Shown: positions 9,629 to 23,011, numbered from the stretch's first letter. The stretch: 64,000 nucleotides of DNA from Alloalcanivorax gelatiniphagus (GCF_005938655.1 NZ_VCQT01000036.1:1-64000); one strand, 5' to 3'. Notes: generated by a model not told the origin, from the sequence alone. Numbers and translations: made by a program.

Positions 9629-11755
9629 TCAGAAGTTCACGGTGACCGTGAGCCAATAACGTTGGTCGTCCTGATACCGGTTTTCATCAAATACCACGGG
9701 TTCATCATTAAGAGGTTGCTGCAACAGCAGGCTCCATTCCAGCTCCGTGGGCCCCAGGCGCTGCCGCCGGCCGATCTGCGCATCGATCCGTTCGAAGGGG
9801 TAATCGTTGTAATCCCGCGCCAGATGGTAGGCGGTGGACCACCACCAGCCGCCGCCCAGCCGCCAATACCAGAGGGCGCCGGCGCTGTCGCGGGCGGCGA
9901 AGCGCTGTTCGGCGCCCTGGTTGGCCTCGGTGTGAATACGGGCGCCGGTGAGGCGGAGCAGGTGGCTCGCCGTCGGCCGCCAGCTCAATTGGGCTTCGGT
10001 GCCACGGTGGCGCACCTTACCGTCGTTTTCCGGCTCGAAGTTGAACGGGTTGAGCTGGCCACTCACCAGGTCCCAGAGCTCCTCCTGGAAATAGCGCAGG
10101 TCCAGCTCCATGGCCCCCAGGGCGCCGGCGGTGAAGCGGCCGTAGTAGCCCAGCTCCCGGGAGCGGATGCGTTCCGGCTGCACGGTGCCGGGGCTTTGCT
10201 GATTGACGAAGAAATAGGCCGGCGCCCAGCCCAGCAGGGCCTGCCGGTCCGCGTAGGACGGCGGCAGGTCACGGATCTCCAGGTTGATGTTGGCCTGGTC
10301 CTCGTAGATGTCCGGGGTGCGCACGGCACGGGCGTAGACCGCGCGCAGGGTGTGGCCGGGCAGCACCTCCCAGTTGATGCCGGCCCGGGGGCTGAACAGC
10401 TCGCCGCTGATGTCGTCGTGTTCCCAGAACCCGCCCAGGCTCACGGTCACCGGGGCCAGCGGATTCACCGCCAGGTTGGCGAACAGCCGGTGGCTCACGT
10501 TTTCGGCGGTACCGGACAGATAGGCCCGGGATTCGCCCCGGTCGTGGCGCACATTGATGCCGGCCACCAGCCGCGCCCACTCGCTGAACTGCAGGGTATC
10601 CTGGATTTCCAGGTCGTAGCGGGTCTCGCTCACGTCCAGCCAGCCGGTGCCGCAGAACGGCTCGCCGCCGTTGGCCAGCAGGGTGGCGTAGCGGTTCTGC
10701 ACCGCCGGGTCGGCGGGGGCGCTGGCCAGGGTCTGGTCCAGGTCGCCGCCGTTGGCCAGATAGAGGTCCCGCAGTTCCTTGGAGAAGAACAGCCCGCCAC
10801 CGGGCCCGCCATTACCGGTGAGCGGGTCGTTGAAGCACAGGTCCAGGTTGGTTTCTTCGTCGTTGTGCTGGGCGTAGACGCTGACCTTGAGCTGGTGGCT
10901 GGAGGAGAACTGGCGCTGCCAGTCCAGACCCAGGAAAAGCCGGTCGGCGCGCTCCACGCTTTCGTCGGTGTACTCGGCGATGTCCTGCAGGCCGCGCTCA
11001 TAGGGCCGGTCCAGGCGGGTGCGGCTGCCGCCGGCGTGCAGGGTCAGGGTATCCCGGTAGCCCGGCTCCCAGACCGCCCGGCCGTTGACCGTGGTGGTGC
11101 GCTTGCTGTCGCCGGTGTCCAGCGGCGCGAGGCCGGCGTCGTAGCCGTCGTCGCGCTGGTCGTTGACGCTGAGCCGCCAGGCACCCTGATCAAATTGCTG
11201 GCTGGCGGCCACCCGGGCGTCGCGGATGCCGTTGTTGCCCAGCCGCAGGCGGGCCTGCTGGCCACCCACGTCGCGGGGGTCGCGGGTGATGATGTTGATG
11301 ACGCCGACGAAGGCGTTGGCGCCGTAGGCGGCGGAGGCCGGGCCGCGGGTCACCTCGATGCGCTCCACGTCCTCCAGGGCCACCGGGATGGCGTTCCAGT
11401 TGACCCGGGCGAAGCCCGGCTGGTAGACGCTGCGGCCGTCCAGCAGCACCAGCATGCGGCGCTGATCGCGGGCCTGGGTGCCGTGGTAGGCCACCGACGG
11501 CAGGTTGCCATCGGTCTTGGCCACGCTCATGCCCGGCACCAGGCGCATCACTTCATAGAGTTCGCGGGCGCCGCTGGCGTGGATCAGTTCGCGGTCGATG
11601 ACGGTGACGCTGGCGGGCACCTCCGACACGGGTTGATCCAGGCGCGCCGGGGTCAGCACCCGGGGCACCGCCCCCTGCGTCTCTTCGAACTGTGCCCAGA
11701 CCGGCGCCGCCCACAAACCCAAGACCAGCAGCGCGCATCCCCCGATGCGTCTCAC
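9629..11755 (-). CDS. TonB-dependent outer-membrane receptor
   Basis: The 708-residue protein carries a signal peptide (ALLVLGLWAAPVWAQ). The plug domain follows at about residues 35-155, with SVTVIDRELI and the GPASAAYGANAFVGVINIIT segment. A 22-strand-type beta barrel ends in the aromatic terminus LTVTVNF, as expected for outer-membrane insertion. The start is GTG at 11755 with GGGGGA six bases upstream. The barrel resembles receptors annotated for colicin I, siderophores or vitamins, but the ligand cannot be read from sequence. It is the first gene of a three-gene unit with the binding protein and the hybrid kinase, which suggests uptake coupled to signalling. Confidence 0.93.
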   Translation of the reverse strand: MRRIGGCALLVLGLWAAPVWAQFEETQGAVPRVLTPARLDQPVSEVPASVTVIDRELIHASGARELYEVMRLVPGMSVAKTDGNLPSVAYHGTQARDQRRMLVLLDGRSVYQPGFARVNWNAIPVALEDVERIEVTRGPASAAYGANAFVGVINIITRDPRDVGGQQARLRLGNNGIRDARVAASQQFDQGAWRLSVNDQRDDGYDAGLAPLDTGDSKRTTTVNGRAVWEPGYRDTLTLHAGGSRTRLDRPYERGLQDIAEYTDESVERADRLFLGLDWQRQFSSSHQLKVSVYAQHNDEETNLDLCFNDPLTGNGGPGGGLFFSKELRDLYLANGGDLDQTLASAPADPAVQNRYATLLANGGEPFCGTGWLDVSETRYDLEIQDTLQFSEWARLVAGINVRHDRGESRAYLSGTAENVSHRLFANLAVNPLAPVTVSLGGFWEHDDISGELFSPRAGINWEVLPGHTLRAVYARAVRTPDIYEDQANINLEIRDLPPSYADRQALLGWAPAYFFVNQQSPGTVQPERIRSRELGYYGRFTAGALGAMELDLRYFQEELWDLVSGQLNPFNFEPENDGKVRHRGTEAQLSWRPTASHLLRLTGARIHTEANQGAEQRFAARDSAGALWYWRLGGGWWWSTAYHLARDYNDYPFERIDAQIGRRQRLGPTELEWSLLLQQPLNDEPVVFDENRYQDDQRYWLTVTVNF

Positions 11756-11776
11756 GATTCGTCCCCCGTTCCCACC

Positions 11777-11848
11777 GCAGGAGCGGCTTCAGCCGCGACC
11801 ACCGAAGCGTCCCGGCTCGGCCGTTATCGCGGCTGAAGCCGCTCCTAC
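11777..11848. repeat. REP-like inverted pair
   Basis: CAGGAGCGGCTTCAGCCGCGA and its inverted partner ATCGCGGCTGAAGCCGCTCCTAC are separated by about 30 bases, between the der stop and the receptor gene start. Both flanking genes are on the minus strand. Confidence 0.85.
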
Positions 11849-11860
11849 TTGGGCAACATA

Positions 11861-13270
11861 CTATTTTTTTACGTGCTTCATCATGCGCCGTTTGCGTTTG
11901 ATTTGCCGCTCGGTGAGCGTGTTCTTGCGTCCCTCGAACGGGTTGTCGCCGGATTTCAGCTCCAGGCGAATCGGCGACCCTTCAATTTTTAGCAGTTCCC
12001 GGAAGCGGTTTTCCAGATAACGCTGGTAGCTGTTTGGTAACGACTCGGTGCGGTTGCCGTGGATCACCACCGTGGGCGGGTTGGAGCCCCCCAGGTGAGC
12101 GTAGCGCAGCTTGGCCCGGAAGCGGCCGTTGCGCGGCGGCGGGTGGGAGCCGGTGATGTCCTCCAGCATGCGGGTCAGGGCGTTGCTGCCCAGCTTGATG
12201 AAGGCGGAGTCCCAGGCCCGTTCCACGAAGGCGAACAGGTCGCCCACGCCGGTGCCGTGCAGCGCCGAGATGTAATGCACCTTCACCCAGGGGGCGAAAT
12301 GCAGGCGCCGCCCGACTTCGCGCTTGACCCAGTCCTTGTGGTCGCTTTCCAGGTTATCCCATTTATTCACCGCCACCACCAGGGCGCGGCCGGCTTCGAT
12401 GGTGTAGCCGATCAGATGCAGGTCCTGTTCGGTGATGCCGTCCTGGGCGTCCACCACCAGCACCACCACCTGGGCCGCATCCACCGCCTGCAGGGCCTTG
12501 ATCACGGAGAATTTTTCCACGGTCTCGTGGACCTTGCCCCGGCGGCGGATGCCGGCGGTGTCGATCAGCACGTAGTCGCGGGGCTCGCCACCGTCCCGGG
12601 GCTGGCGGGTGAACGGCACCTCGATGCTGTCGCGGGTGGTGCCGGCGTGGTCATAGACGATGACCCGCTCCTCGCCGAGGATGCGGTTGATCAGGGTGGA
12701 TTTGCCCACATTGGGCCGGCCCAGCACCGCCACCCGCACCGTGTCCGGGTTATCGACCGCGTCTTCCTCGGGTTCCGCCTCGGGGAAGGCGGTGAGCACC
12801 GCGTCCATCATGGCGCGCACGCCACGGCCGTGGGCGGCGGCGATCGGGAACAGGTCGCTGAGGCCGAGGGCGTAGAAGTCCGCCATGGCGGTTTCCGGTT
12901 CCAGGCCGTCGGTCTTGTTGACCGCCAGGAACACCGGCTTGGGCAGTTTGCGCAGCTCAGAGGCCACCTGTTGGTCGGCGGCGGTGAGGCCGGCGCGGCC
13001 GTCCACCAGGAACAGCACCGCGTCGGCCTCGCCCACCGCCTGCAGGGCCTGGTCGGTCATCGGCCGGTCGATGCCCTCCTCGCTCTCGCCGATGCCGCCG
13101 GTGTCCACCACCGTATAGGGGCGCTCACCCAGCTTGCCGTCGCCATACTGGCGGTCCCGGGTCAGGCCAGGGAAATCCGCCACGATGGCGTTGCGGGTAC
13201 GGGTCAGGCGGTTGAACAGGGTGGATTTGCCCACGTTGGGGCGGCCCACCAGGGCGATCACGGGTTTCAT
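11861..13270 (-). CDS. der: Ribosome biogenesis GTPase Der (EngA)
   Basis: This is a double-GTPase factor needed for 50S subunit maturation. The 469-residue protein has two G domains: GRPNVGKSTLFNRLT near residue 8 with NKTD at about 118, and GRPNVGKSTLINRIL near 186 with NKWD. A KH-like C-terminal domain and a very basic tail (KRKRRMMKHVKK) follow. It is the last gene of the minus-strand series ndk-rlmN-pilF-rodZ-ispG-hisS-yfgM-bamB-der, the classical gammaproteobacterial order. A composite repeat separates it from bamB. Confidence 0.98.
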   Translation of the reverse strand: MKPVIALVGRPNVGKSTLFNRLTRTRNAIVADFPGLTRDRQYGDGKLGERPYTVVDTGGIGESEEGIDRPMTDQALQAVGEADAVLFLVDGRAGLTAADQQVASELRKLPKPVFLAVNKTDGLEPETAMADFYALGLSDLFPIAAAHGRGVRAMMDAVLTAFPEAEPEEDAVDNPDTVRVAVLGRPNVGKSTLINRILGEERVIVYDHAGTTRDSIEVPFTRQPRDGGEPRDYVLIDTAGIRRRGKVHETVEKFSVIKALQAVDAAQVVVLVVDAQDGITEQDLHLIGYTIEAGRALVVAVNKWDNLESDHKDWVKREVGRRLHFAPWVKVHYISALHGTGVGDLFAFVERAWDSAFIKLGSNALTRMLEDITGSHPPPRNGRFRAKLRYAHLGGSNPPTVVIHGNRTESLPNSYQRYLENRFRELLKIEGSPIRLELKSGDNPFEGRKNTLTERQIKRKRRMMKHVKK

Positions 13271-13331
13271 TGGGGCTCGATCAGGGTGGCAATGGTGATT
13301 ACCGGGCAGGATACAGGCGTGGGGGGATTCT

Positions 13332-13554
13332 AGCTACAAGCTGCAAGCCGCCGACGCGTCGAACAACGCGGCGGTAGGAGCGGCTTTAGCCGCGATGGGC
13401 GGTCGGGGGGGGGGGTTATCGCGGCTAAAGCCGCTCCTACAAAACGGCGATGGGCGGTCGAGGGGGGTTATCGCGGCTGAAGCCGCTCCTACAAAAAAAG
13501 GGGACGCTGCAAGCACGGCCTGCTTGCAGCTTGAGGCTTGTAGCTTGGGGCTAG
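13332..13554. repeat. Heptad inverted-array element E with REP copies nested inside
   Basis: The left arm (13332-13348) has units AGCTACA, AGCTGCA, AGC. The right arm (about 13521-13554), read on the minus strand, has units AGCCCCA, AGCTACA, AGCCTCA, AGCTGCA, AGC. The first unit of the right arm shares its AG with the bamB TAG stop codon. Three REP arms (13374-13493) lie between the heptad arms, so one repeat family is nested within the other. Confidence 0.85.
13374..13493. repeat. REP-like cluster with a local tandem duplication
   Basis: One forward REP (GTAGGAGCGGCTTTAGCCGCGAT) and two inverted copies occur here. The last two sit in a direct repeat of about 55 bases that starts GATGGGCGGTCG and ends in the inverted REP, indicating recent duplication. 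Confidence 0.85.
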
Positions 13555-14708
13555 TCCCTCGCTTCGACCTTGTAGGCGGCCAGCTTGCCGTCGGCGCTTA
13601 GGGCGTAGAGGACGTCGTCGTAGACCACCGGGGTGTCGGCGAAACCGCTGCGGTTGTCCCGGTAACGGGCCACCAGTTCGCCGGTCTCACTGTCCATCCA
13701 GTGCAGGTAGCCCTCGTAATCGCCGACCACCACCAGGCCGTCCTGCACGGCGGTGCCGGTGAGGCGGCGGCCGTAGAGCTTGTCCTGCTGCCACAGGAAG
13801 GTGCCGCTGCGCTGCTCGGCGCCGCGCACCAGGCCTTCGCTGTCAGCCACGAACACGGTGGACAGGTAGGAGCTGATTTCCTGGTGGGTGGAGATGTCCT
13901 TGGCCCAGTAGGGACGGCCGTTGTCCCAGTCGAGCACCGCCAGTTTGCCCTGGAAGGTGGCGGTGAACACGCCGCCGTTTTCCACCAGCAGGCTGGAGTC
14001 CACGTCCACCAGACGGTCCAGTTCCGAACGGCCGGTGGGTTCCGCCACCCGCCGTTCCCACAGCGGCGCGCCGGTGTCCAGCTCGATGGCGGCCACCTTG
14101 CCGCTGGCGAAGCCGGCATAGACCCGGCCGCTTTCGATCACCGGCTGGGTGCCGCCCAGCAGGGTCAGGTTGGGCACCGTGGTTTCGTAGTCCCAGCGCT
14201 GCTCGCCGGTTTCCGCGTCCAGGGCCAGCACATGGCCGTCGATGGTCTGGAAGATCGTCAGCAGGCCGTCGCTGGTGGGCGGCGCCAGCACTTCACTGCT
14301 GACCCGGGCGCGCCACAGCTCGTCGCCGGTTTCCGCGTCCAGGGCCACCGCCTCGCCTTCGCGGGTGCCGTACAGCACCTGGCCGTAACCGGCGTACAGG
14401 CCACCGGAGATGCGGTCCTTGGTTTTGCTGCGCCATTGGCGCTTGCCGTTTTCCCGGTTAAAGGCGTAGACCCGGCCGTGGACATCGGCGGCGAACACGC
14501 GCTGGGCGGTGACCGCCGGGCGCAGTTTCATGGCGCTTTCGTCCACGCCGTCACCGGCGCCGGAGCGCCACAGCCGGTCCACGTTGAAGCGCTTGTCGAA
14601 GTCCGGCAGCGGGTTGGGTTCGATGGCGTTGGGGTTGCTGGCGCAACCGGCCAGCGCCATCACGCACAGCAGTACGGCGACCGCGGGGGTGGAGAAGGAA
14701 TATTTCAC
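13551..14708 (-). CDS. bamB: Outer-membrane assembly lipoprotein BamB
   Basis: BamB is the beta-propeller lipoprotein of the BAM complex that inserts outer-membrane proteins. The 385-residue protein has a lipoprotein signal with lipobox LAGC (Cys about 22) and repeated PQQ-like blades with motifs such as ALDAETGEQRWDYE, GAPLWERR and HWMDSETGELVARY. It is preceded by yfgM and followed by der, its usual neighbours. The TAG stop overlaps the edge of a heptad repeat element. Confidence 0.97.
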   Translation of the reverse strand: MKYSFSTPAVAVLLCVMALAGCASNPNAIEPNPLPDFDKRFNVDRLWRSGAGDGVDESAMKLRPAVTAQRVFAADVHGRVYAFNRENGKRQWRSKTKDRISGGLYAGYGQVLYGTREGEAVALDAETGDELWRARVSSEVLAPPTSDGLLTIFQTIDGHVLALDAETGEQRWDYETTVPNLTLLGGTQPVIESGRVYAGFASGKVAAIELDTGAPLWERRVAEPTGRSELDRLVDVDSSLLVENGGVFTATFQGKLAVLDWDNGRPYWAKDISTHQEISSYLSTVFVADSEGLVRGAEQRSGTFLWQQDKLYGRRLTGTAVQDGLVVVGDYEGYLHWMDSETGELVARYRDNRSGFADTPVVYDDVLYALSADGKLAAYKVEARD

Positions 14709-14718
14709 GAATACGGGC

Positions 14719-15354
14719 TCACGATTGCGACTTCAGGTCGTCGAGTTTCATTTGTACGCGGTCCCGGGAAGCGCCTTCATCCAGGGCCTCCAGAGCGTCG
14801 CCGTAGGCGGCGCGGGCCGCGTCCCAGTTTTCCCGGGCGCTGGCGATGTCCCCCTTCAGCTCCAGCGCCTGGCCTTGCCAGGCCTTCGGGAAGGTGCGCG
14901 AAATCTGCTCGTTCGCGGCATCCAGATCCCCCAGCCCCACCTGCACCCGCGCCAGGCGCAGGCGGGCGGTGTATTCCAGTTCACGGACCGCCGGGTCGTC
15001 AGCCACCGTGCCAAGCAGCTCGGCGGCGGAGTTCAGGTCACCGTCGAGCACCGCCAGCCGGGCCAGGGCCAGGCGCGCGATGTCGGCGTAGGCGCTGCCG
15101 TCGTAGTCCTCGATCAGGGTGTTGGCGGCGCTGCGCAGTTGGTCGTCGTTGCCGGCGGCCATGGCCTGGGTCATGGTTTCATAGTGCACCGAGGCCTTAC
15201 CGGACTCGCCGGCGCTGTGTTCCTGCCATTGGCGCCAGCCCAGCAACGACCCCACCGCCAGCACGATCACGATCACCGCGGCGATGCCGTATTTCTGCCA
15301 CCACTCCTTGATGCGTTCGGCCTGTTCTTCTTCGTCACGAATGTAATCGACCAC
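14719..15354 (-). CDS. yfgM: YfgM-family periplasmic TPR protein (ancillary SecYEG translocon factor)
   Basis: The 211-residue protein has a short cytoplasmic N-terminus (DYIRDEEEQAERIKEWW), one membrane helix at about residues 22-42 (AAVIVIVLAVGSLLGW) and a periplasmic TPR-like domain with LARLAVLDGDLNSAAELL and GDALEALDEGASRDRVQ. In E. coli YfgM binds the Sec translocon with PpiD and affects envelope stress signalling. The gene lies between hisS and bamB with only 10-12 bases on each side, so they are surely co-transcribed. Confidence 0.93.
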   Translation of the reverse strand: MVDYIRDEEEQAERIKEWWQKYGIAAVIVIVLAVGSLLGWRQWQEHSAGESGKASVHYETMTQAMAAGNDDQLRSAANTLIEDYDGSAYADIARLALARLAVLDGDLNSAAELLGTVADDPAVRELEYTARLRLARVQVGLGDLDAANEQISRTFPKAWQGQALELKGDIASARENWDAARAAYGDALEALDEGASRDRVQMKLDDLKSQS

Positions 15355-15366
15355 CCCAGATTCTCC

Positions 15367-16644
<1,278 letters not shown>

Positions 16645-16671
16645 CGGTGCTCCTTGTTCTGGATTGCGCCT

Positions 16672-16728
16672 GATCGCGGCTGAAGCCGCTCCCACGGAGA
16701 CGTGGTAGGAGCGGCTTCAGCCGCGATC
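16672..16728. repeat. REP-like inverted pair, compact
   Basis: GATCGCGGCTGAAGCCGCTC and its inverted copy are separated by a short ACG-GAGA-CGT loop, giving an almost uninterrupted 57-bp hairpin between ispG and hisS. Confidence 0.85.
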
Positions 16729-16744
16729 AAGCGCCATGATTCGA

Positions 16745-17863
16745 TTACTCGCTGCGCGCGATGATACCTCGCGCCTCGTCCTCGCGCATTTTCTCCACCT
16801 TGGCGCGCACCATGCGCTCCAACTCGTCCACCAGGTTCTCGGACGTGATGTGGTGGCTTTTCTGCCCGTCCGAGTAGGACAGGTTGTTGGGGGTGCCGCC
16901 GGTGAGGCCGATGTCCGCCTCGCGGGCTTCGCCGGGGCCGTTCACCAGGCAGCCGATCACCGCCAGGTCCACCGACTCGTTGATGTCCTCCAGGCGCGCT
17001 TCCAGCTCGTTGACCGTGTCGATCACGTTGAAGTTCTGCCGGGAGCAGCTCGGGCAGGCGATGATGTTCACGCCTTTCTTGCGCAGGTTGAGGCTCTTGA
17101 GGATGTCGAAGCCGACGCGGATTTCCTCCACCGGATCGGTGGCCAGGGAAATGCGGATGGTGTCGCCAATGCCTTCCATCAGCAGGCCCCCCAGGGCGAC
17201 GGCGGATTTCACCGTGCCGGAGCGGAACGTGCCCGCCTCGGTGACGCCCAGGTGCAGGGGCTGCTCAATCTGGCTGGCCAGCTTGCGGTAGGCCTGCAGG
17301 GTCATAAAGACGTTGGAGGCCTTGACGCTGATCTTGAAGTCCTGGAAGTCGTAGCGGTCCAGGATCTCCGCGTGGCGCAGGGCGGATTCCACCAGGGCAT
17401 CGCTGGTGGGTTCGCCGTATTTGCGCTGCAGTTCCTTTTCCAGGGAGCCGGCGTTGACCCCGATGCGGATCGGCACGCCGTGGTCCCGGGCGGATTCGAT
17501 CACCGCCCGCACCCGGTCCTCGCGGCCGATGTTGCCCGGGTTGATGCGCAGGCAGTCGGCGCCCTCGTCCGCCACCCGCAGGGCGATCTTGTGGTCGTAA
17601 TGGATATCCGCCACCAGGGGCACGTCCACCTGACGCTTGATCCGGCCGAACGCCTCGGCGGCTTCCATGGTCGGCACCGACACCCGCACGATGTCCGCGC
17701 CCACCTCTTCCAGCCGGCGAATCTGGCCCACGGTGGCGTCCACGTCACAGGTATCGGTGTTGGTCATGCTTTGCACCGAGATCGGCGCATCACCACCCAC
17801 CGGCACCTTGCCGACATGGATCTGGCGTGATTTGCGACGCTGAATGGACAGTTCCGGTTCCAT
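16745..17863 (-). CDS. ispG: 4-hydroxy-3-methylbut-2-en-1-yl diphosphate synthase
   Basis: IspG reduces MEcPP to HMBPP in the MEP isoprenoid pathway, using a [4Fe-4S] cluster. The 372-residue protein has an N-terminal TIM barrel ([19 protein letters not shown]) and a C-terminal reductase-like domain. The three cluster cysteines are visible in [11 protein letters not shown] and [11 protein letters not shown]. It depends on the Fe-S assembly genes located further right. It follows rodZ in the same transcription unit. Confidence 0.97.
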   Translation of the reverse strand: MEPELSIQRRKSRQIHVGKVPVGGDAPISVQSMTNTDTCDVDATVGQIRRLEEVGADIVRVSVPTMEAAEAFGRIKRQVDVPLVADIHYDHKIALRVADEGADCLRINPGNIGREDRVRAVIESARDHGVPIRIGVNAGSLEKELQRKYGEPTSDALVESALRHAEILDRYDFQDFKISVKASNVFMTLQAYRKLASQIEQPLHLGVTEAGTFRSGTVKSAVALGGLLMEGIGDTIRISLATDPVEEIRVGFDILKSLNLRKKGVNIIACPSCSRQNFNVIDTVNELEARLEDINESVDLAVIGCLVNGPGEAREADIGLTGGTPNNLSYSDGQKSHHITSENLVDELERMVRAKVEKMREDEARGIIARSE

Positions 17864-17921
17864 AACCTGCTTCCTGAAACGTTCGAGCCGAGTGAAGTAT
17901 GGGGCGCCGTGCTATCAGAAC

Positions 17922-18848
17922 CTAGGGCAGGGTGACGCGCACCACATCGCCGGAGCGCTGGCTGGGCAGGGAGACCGCCTCGCCATTGAGAGACACGGAG
18001 GACACCGCGGCGGCGTCACCCACGGTCAGGCGAAACGGCGCCTGGCCTTGCAGATCCAGCCGGTCACCGGCGTTGCGCTGGCCCTGGCTGAGGGTGGCGC
18101 CGGTGGCGTCCACCACGCGCACCCAGCATAACCGAGAAAACGACAGGCTGAGGCTGTCGTTTTCGGTGGCTGCCGGTGTGTTGCCGGCGGCGTCGGCGAC
18201 GGCGGACTCGCCGCCGTCCCGGGCGGGCGTCCGGGGCGCTCCGGCGGGTTGGCCGGCCTCCGGTGCCGCCGGGTTGTCCGCGCCGGACGCCGGGCCGGCG
18301 CCCTCGTCCGCCGACGGCGCCATGGATTCGTCCGCCGGCGCCATCGGTTCGGTGTCGTCGGGCAGCGCCGGGTCCGGGTTATCCGGAGCCGGGTCGCCCA
18401 GCTGCTCGCTGCGCGGCGACAGGTCCGAGGGCGAGTCCACCGGCGCCGGCGCCACCTCGCCGCGCGGCCACAGCCACCAGCCCACGGCCACCGCCAGCAC
18501 CACCACCAGGATCACCACCAGCGGCACCCGCCACTCGTGGCGGCGCGGCGCGTGCTCCGCCGCCTGCTGCTCCCGTTCGTGTTCCGCATCCCGCTGGGAG
18601 TCCATCTCCTGCTGGAAGCGGCGCGCCAGTTCTTCGGTGGGCAGGCCCATCAGGCGTGCGTAGTTGCGCAGGTAGCCCTTGATGAAGGTGGGCTCGGGCA
18701 GACGGCTGTAGTCGTCGTCCTCCAGCGCCTTCAGATAAGACAGCGACAGGCGCAATTGTTTGGAGACTTCTTCCTGGCTCAGGCCCTGCTCTTCGCGGGC
18801 CCGGCGCAAACGTTCACCGGGCAGCATGGCTGCGTCGTCCTCGCTCAT
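17922..18848 (-). CDS. rodZ: RodZ-like cytoskeletal membrane protein
   Basis: The 308-residue protein has an N-terminal Cro/C1-type HTH domain (LRRAREEQGLSQEEVSKQLR, residues about 13-75). One membrane helix follows at about 110-128 (LVVILVVVLAVAVGWWLW), then a long Pro/Ala/Asp-rich linker and a C-terminal DUF4115 beta domain (SFSRLCWVRVVDATGATL). This is the architecture of RodZ, which links MreB filaments to the elongation machinery. It sits between pilF and ispG, its usual place, and its start overlaps the pilF stop by 4 bases. Confidence 0.93.
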   Translation of the reverse strand: MSEDDAAMLPGERLRRAREEQGLSQEEVSKQLRLSLSYLKALEDDDYSRLPEPTFIKGYLRNYARLMGLPTEELARRFQQEMDSQRDAEHEREQQAAEHAPRRHEWRVPLVVILVVVLAVAVGWWLWPRGEVAPAPVDSPSDLSPRSEQLGDPAPDNPDPALPDDTEPMAPADESMAPSADEGAGPASGADNPAAPEAGQPAGAPRTPARDGGESAVADAAGNTPAATENDSLSLSFSRLCWVRVVDATGATLSQGQRNAGDRLDLQGQAPFRLTVGDAAAVSSVSLNGEAVSLPSQRSGDVVRVTLP

Positions 18849-19638
18849 TCGTCTCCCTCCTGCCCGGCGCGCCAGGCCCGCCAGAGGCGGTACTCACGGC
18901 TTTCCGGGTAGAGATTCTGCAGCGCCAGCTCGTAGCTGGCCTGCTGGTCACGTTTGCCGAGGTCCGCGGCCAGGCGGATGCCCACCCACAGGGCCTCGGC
19001 GCTCTGCGGTCGCACGCGCCGCTCGTAATCACGGTAGTAATCCCAGCCGAGACTGGCCCGGCCGTCCTGGTAATACAGCCGCGCCAGCTCCAGCAGCAGC
19101 TGGCTGTTGCCCGGGCTCAGGCGCAGCGAACGGATATAGGCCTCGCGGGCCCGGTCCAGTTCGCCCAGGGCCTTGTAGGTGGCGCCCATGTTATTGAAGG
19201 CGCTGGCCCGGCCTTCGTATTTGGGGTCGTTGGCGGCGCGCTTGAACTTCTCCAGGGCCTCGTCATAGCGCCCCTGGGAAAACAGCAAGGTGCCGTAGTT
19301 GTTCAGGGCCGGGGCGTAGTCACGGTCGGCGGACAACGCCTTGCGGTAGTGGTGTTCTTCCTGCTTGGAGTCGCGCTCGTAGTTGTACAGCAGCGCCATG
19401 GCGTTGTGCGCCTGGGCGCTGTCGTCGTTGAGCGACAGGGCCCGGGAGAAGTGGCGGCGCGCCTCGGAAGGGTTGCCCATCTGCAGGTACTTCATGCCGG
19501 CCGCCACCCGGGTGGCCACCGCCTCGTCCACCTTCACTTCGTTGCGTTGGCCCCCTTCGGTGGCCGTCATGCAACCACCCAGCAGGCCGAGCAGGGCCGC
19601 CAGGCTGACGGTGAGGGCGAACTGTCGAAGCGTAGGGC

Positions 19639-19642
<4 letters not shown>
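18845..19642 (-). CDS. pilF: Type IV pilus pilotin lipoprotein PilF/PilW
   Basis: The 265-residue protein has a lipoprotein signal with lipobox LGGC (Cys about 24) followed by consecutive TPR units ([56 protein letters not shown]). PilF is the pilotin that takes the PilQ secretin to the outer membrane. It overlaps rlmN and rodZ by 4 bases on each side, indicating translational coupling. No other pilus genes are in the window. Confidence 0.93.
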
Positions 19643-20826
<1,184 letters not shown>

Positions 20827-20853
20827 TGGCTTACCTCCAGGGATGCCGGGCAC

Positions 20854-21285
20854 TCAGCGAGTGCGCGGGCAAAGTTCCTCGTCGGCGAAGAAGTAGTCCA
20901 CCTCGCGGGCGGCGGATTCGGCGGAGTCGGAACCATGGACAGCGTTTTCGTCGATGGTTTCCGCGAAATCCGCGCGAATGGTACCGGCTTCCGCGTCCTT
21001 GGGGTTGGTGGCGCCCATCAGATCACGGTTTTTCTTCACCGCGTCCTCGCCTTCCAGCACTTGCACGGTTACCGGGCCGCTGGTCATAAAGGCCACCAGA
21101 TCGCCAAAGAACGGACGCTCTTTGTGTTCGGCATAGAAGCCTTCGGCCTGTTCGCGGCTCAGGTGCAGCATCTTAAGGGCTACGACCTTGAGGCCCGCTT
21201 TTTCGAAACGGCCCAGGATCTCGCCGATCGCGTTCTTGGCCACGGCATCAGGCTTGATAATAGAGAGGGTACGCTCAACAGCCAT
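20854..21285 (-). CDS. ndk: Nucleoside diphosphate kinase
   Basis: It interconverts nucleoside di- and triphosphates through a phosphohistidine. The 143-residue protein begins [15 protein letters not shown] and contains the NVIHGSD-type active site as [11 protein letters not shown], with the catalytic His near residue 118. I chose the ATG at 21285, which is preceded by GGAGTGATC. It heads the long minus-strand housekeeping run. The 217-base interval to sufB must hold divergent promoters. Confidence 0.98.
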   Translation of the reverse strand: MAVERTLSIIKPDAVAKNAIGEILGRFEKAGLKVVALKMLHLSREQAEGFYAEHKERPFFGDLVAFMTSGPVTVQVLEGEDAVKKNRDLMGATNPKDAEAGTIRADFAETIDENAVHGSDSAESAAREVDYFFADEELCPRTR

Positions 21286-21428
21286 CTGTCTGATCACTCC
21301 AGAATTGCATAGGTCTTTGGGGGTCACTGAAACCGGCGGATTATACGCACGCGGGGCGAATTATGATACCGTTGGCGCCCCTTATGGCCGGTGATGACGG
21401 CCGGATTCCCCCTCCGCGCCTTATCCTC

Positions 21429-21457
21429 TATAATACCCGAGTAATTTACTCTGGTAT
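21429..21457 (+). promoter_or_regulatory. suf promoter -10 with overlapping IscR-type palindrome
   Basis: TATAAT at 21429-21434 is a consensus -10 box. Overlapping it, 21433-21457 is a near-perfect palindrome: ATACC, C, GAGTAA facing TTACTC, T, GGTAT. The layout (ATAnCCGAnT half-sites) resembles a type 1 IscR site, although the inner GACT/AGTC reads GAGT/ACTC. A regulator bound here would occlude the polymerase, as expected for repression of suf when Fe-S supply is adequate. The -35 is poorly matched. Confidence 0.65.
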
Positions 21458-21502
21458 TCCGCCCGTGAAGACCGGCATTCCATATAGACGAGCCCGTGAA
21501 CT

Positions 21503-22960
<1,458 letters not shown>

Positions 22961-23011
22961 GCCACCGTCCAACCCGATTTGAATCCGAATGAATTGTCTG
23001 GAAGTCGATTA

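Noticed and set aside
9275-11836. 853-codon plus-strand open frame opposite the TonB receptor
   Set aside because: The receptor on the minus strand has a signal peptide, plug and barrel end; the plus-strand frame is a compositional shadow.
16645-16695. Upstream ATG for hisS
   Set aside because: It lies inside a REP repeat (encoding GAASAAI) and lacks an RBS; the GTG at 16644 follows AAGGAG.
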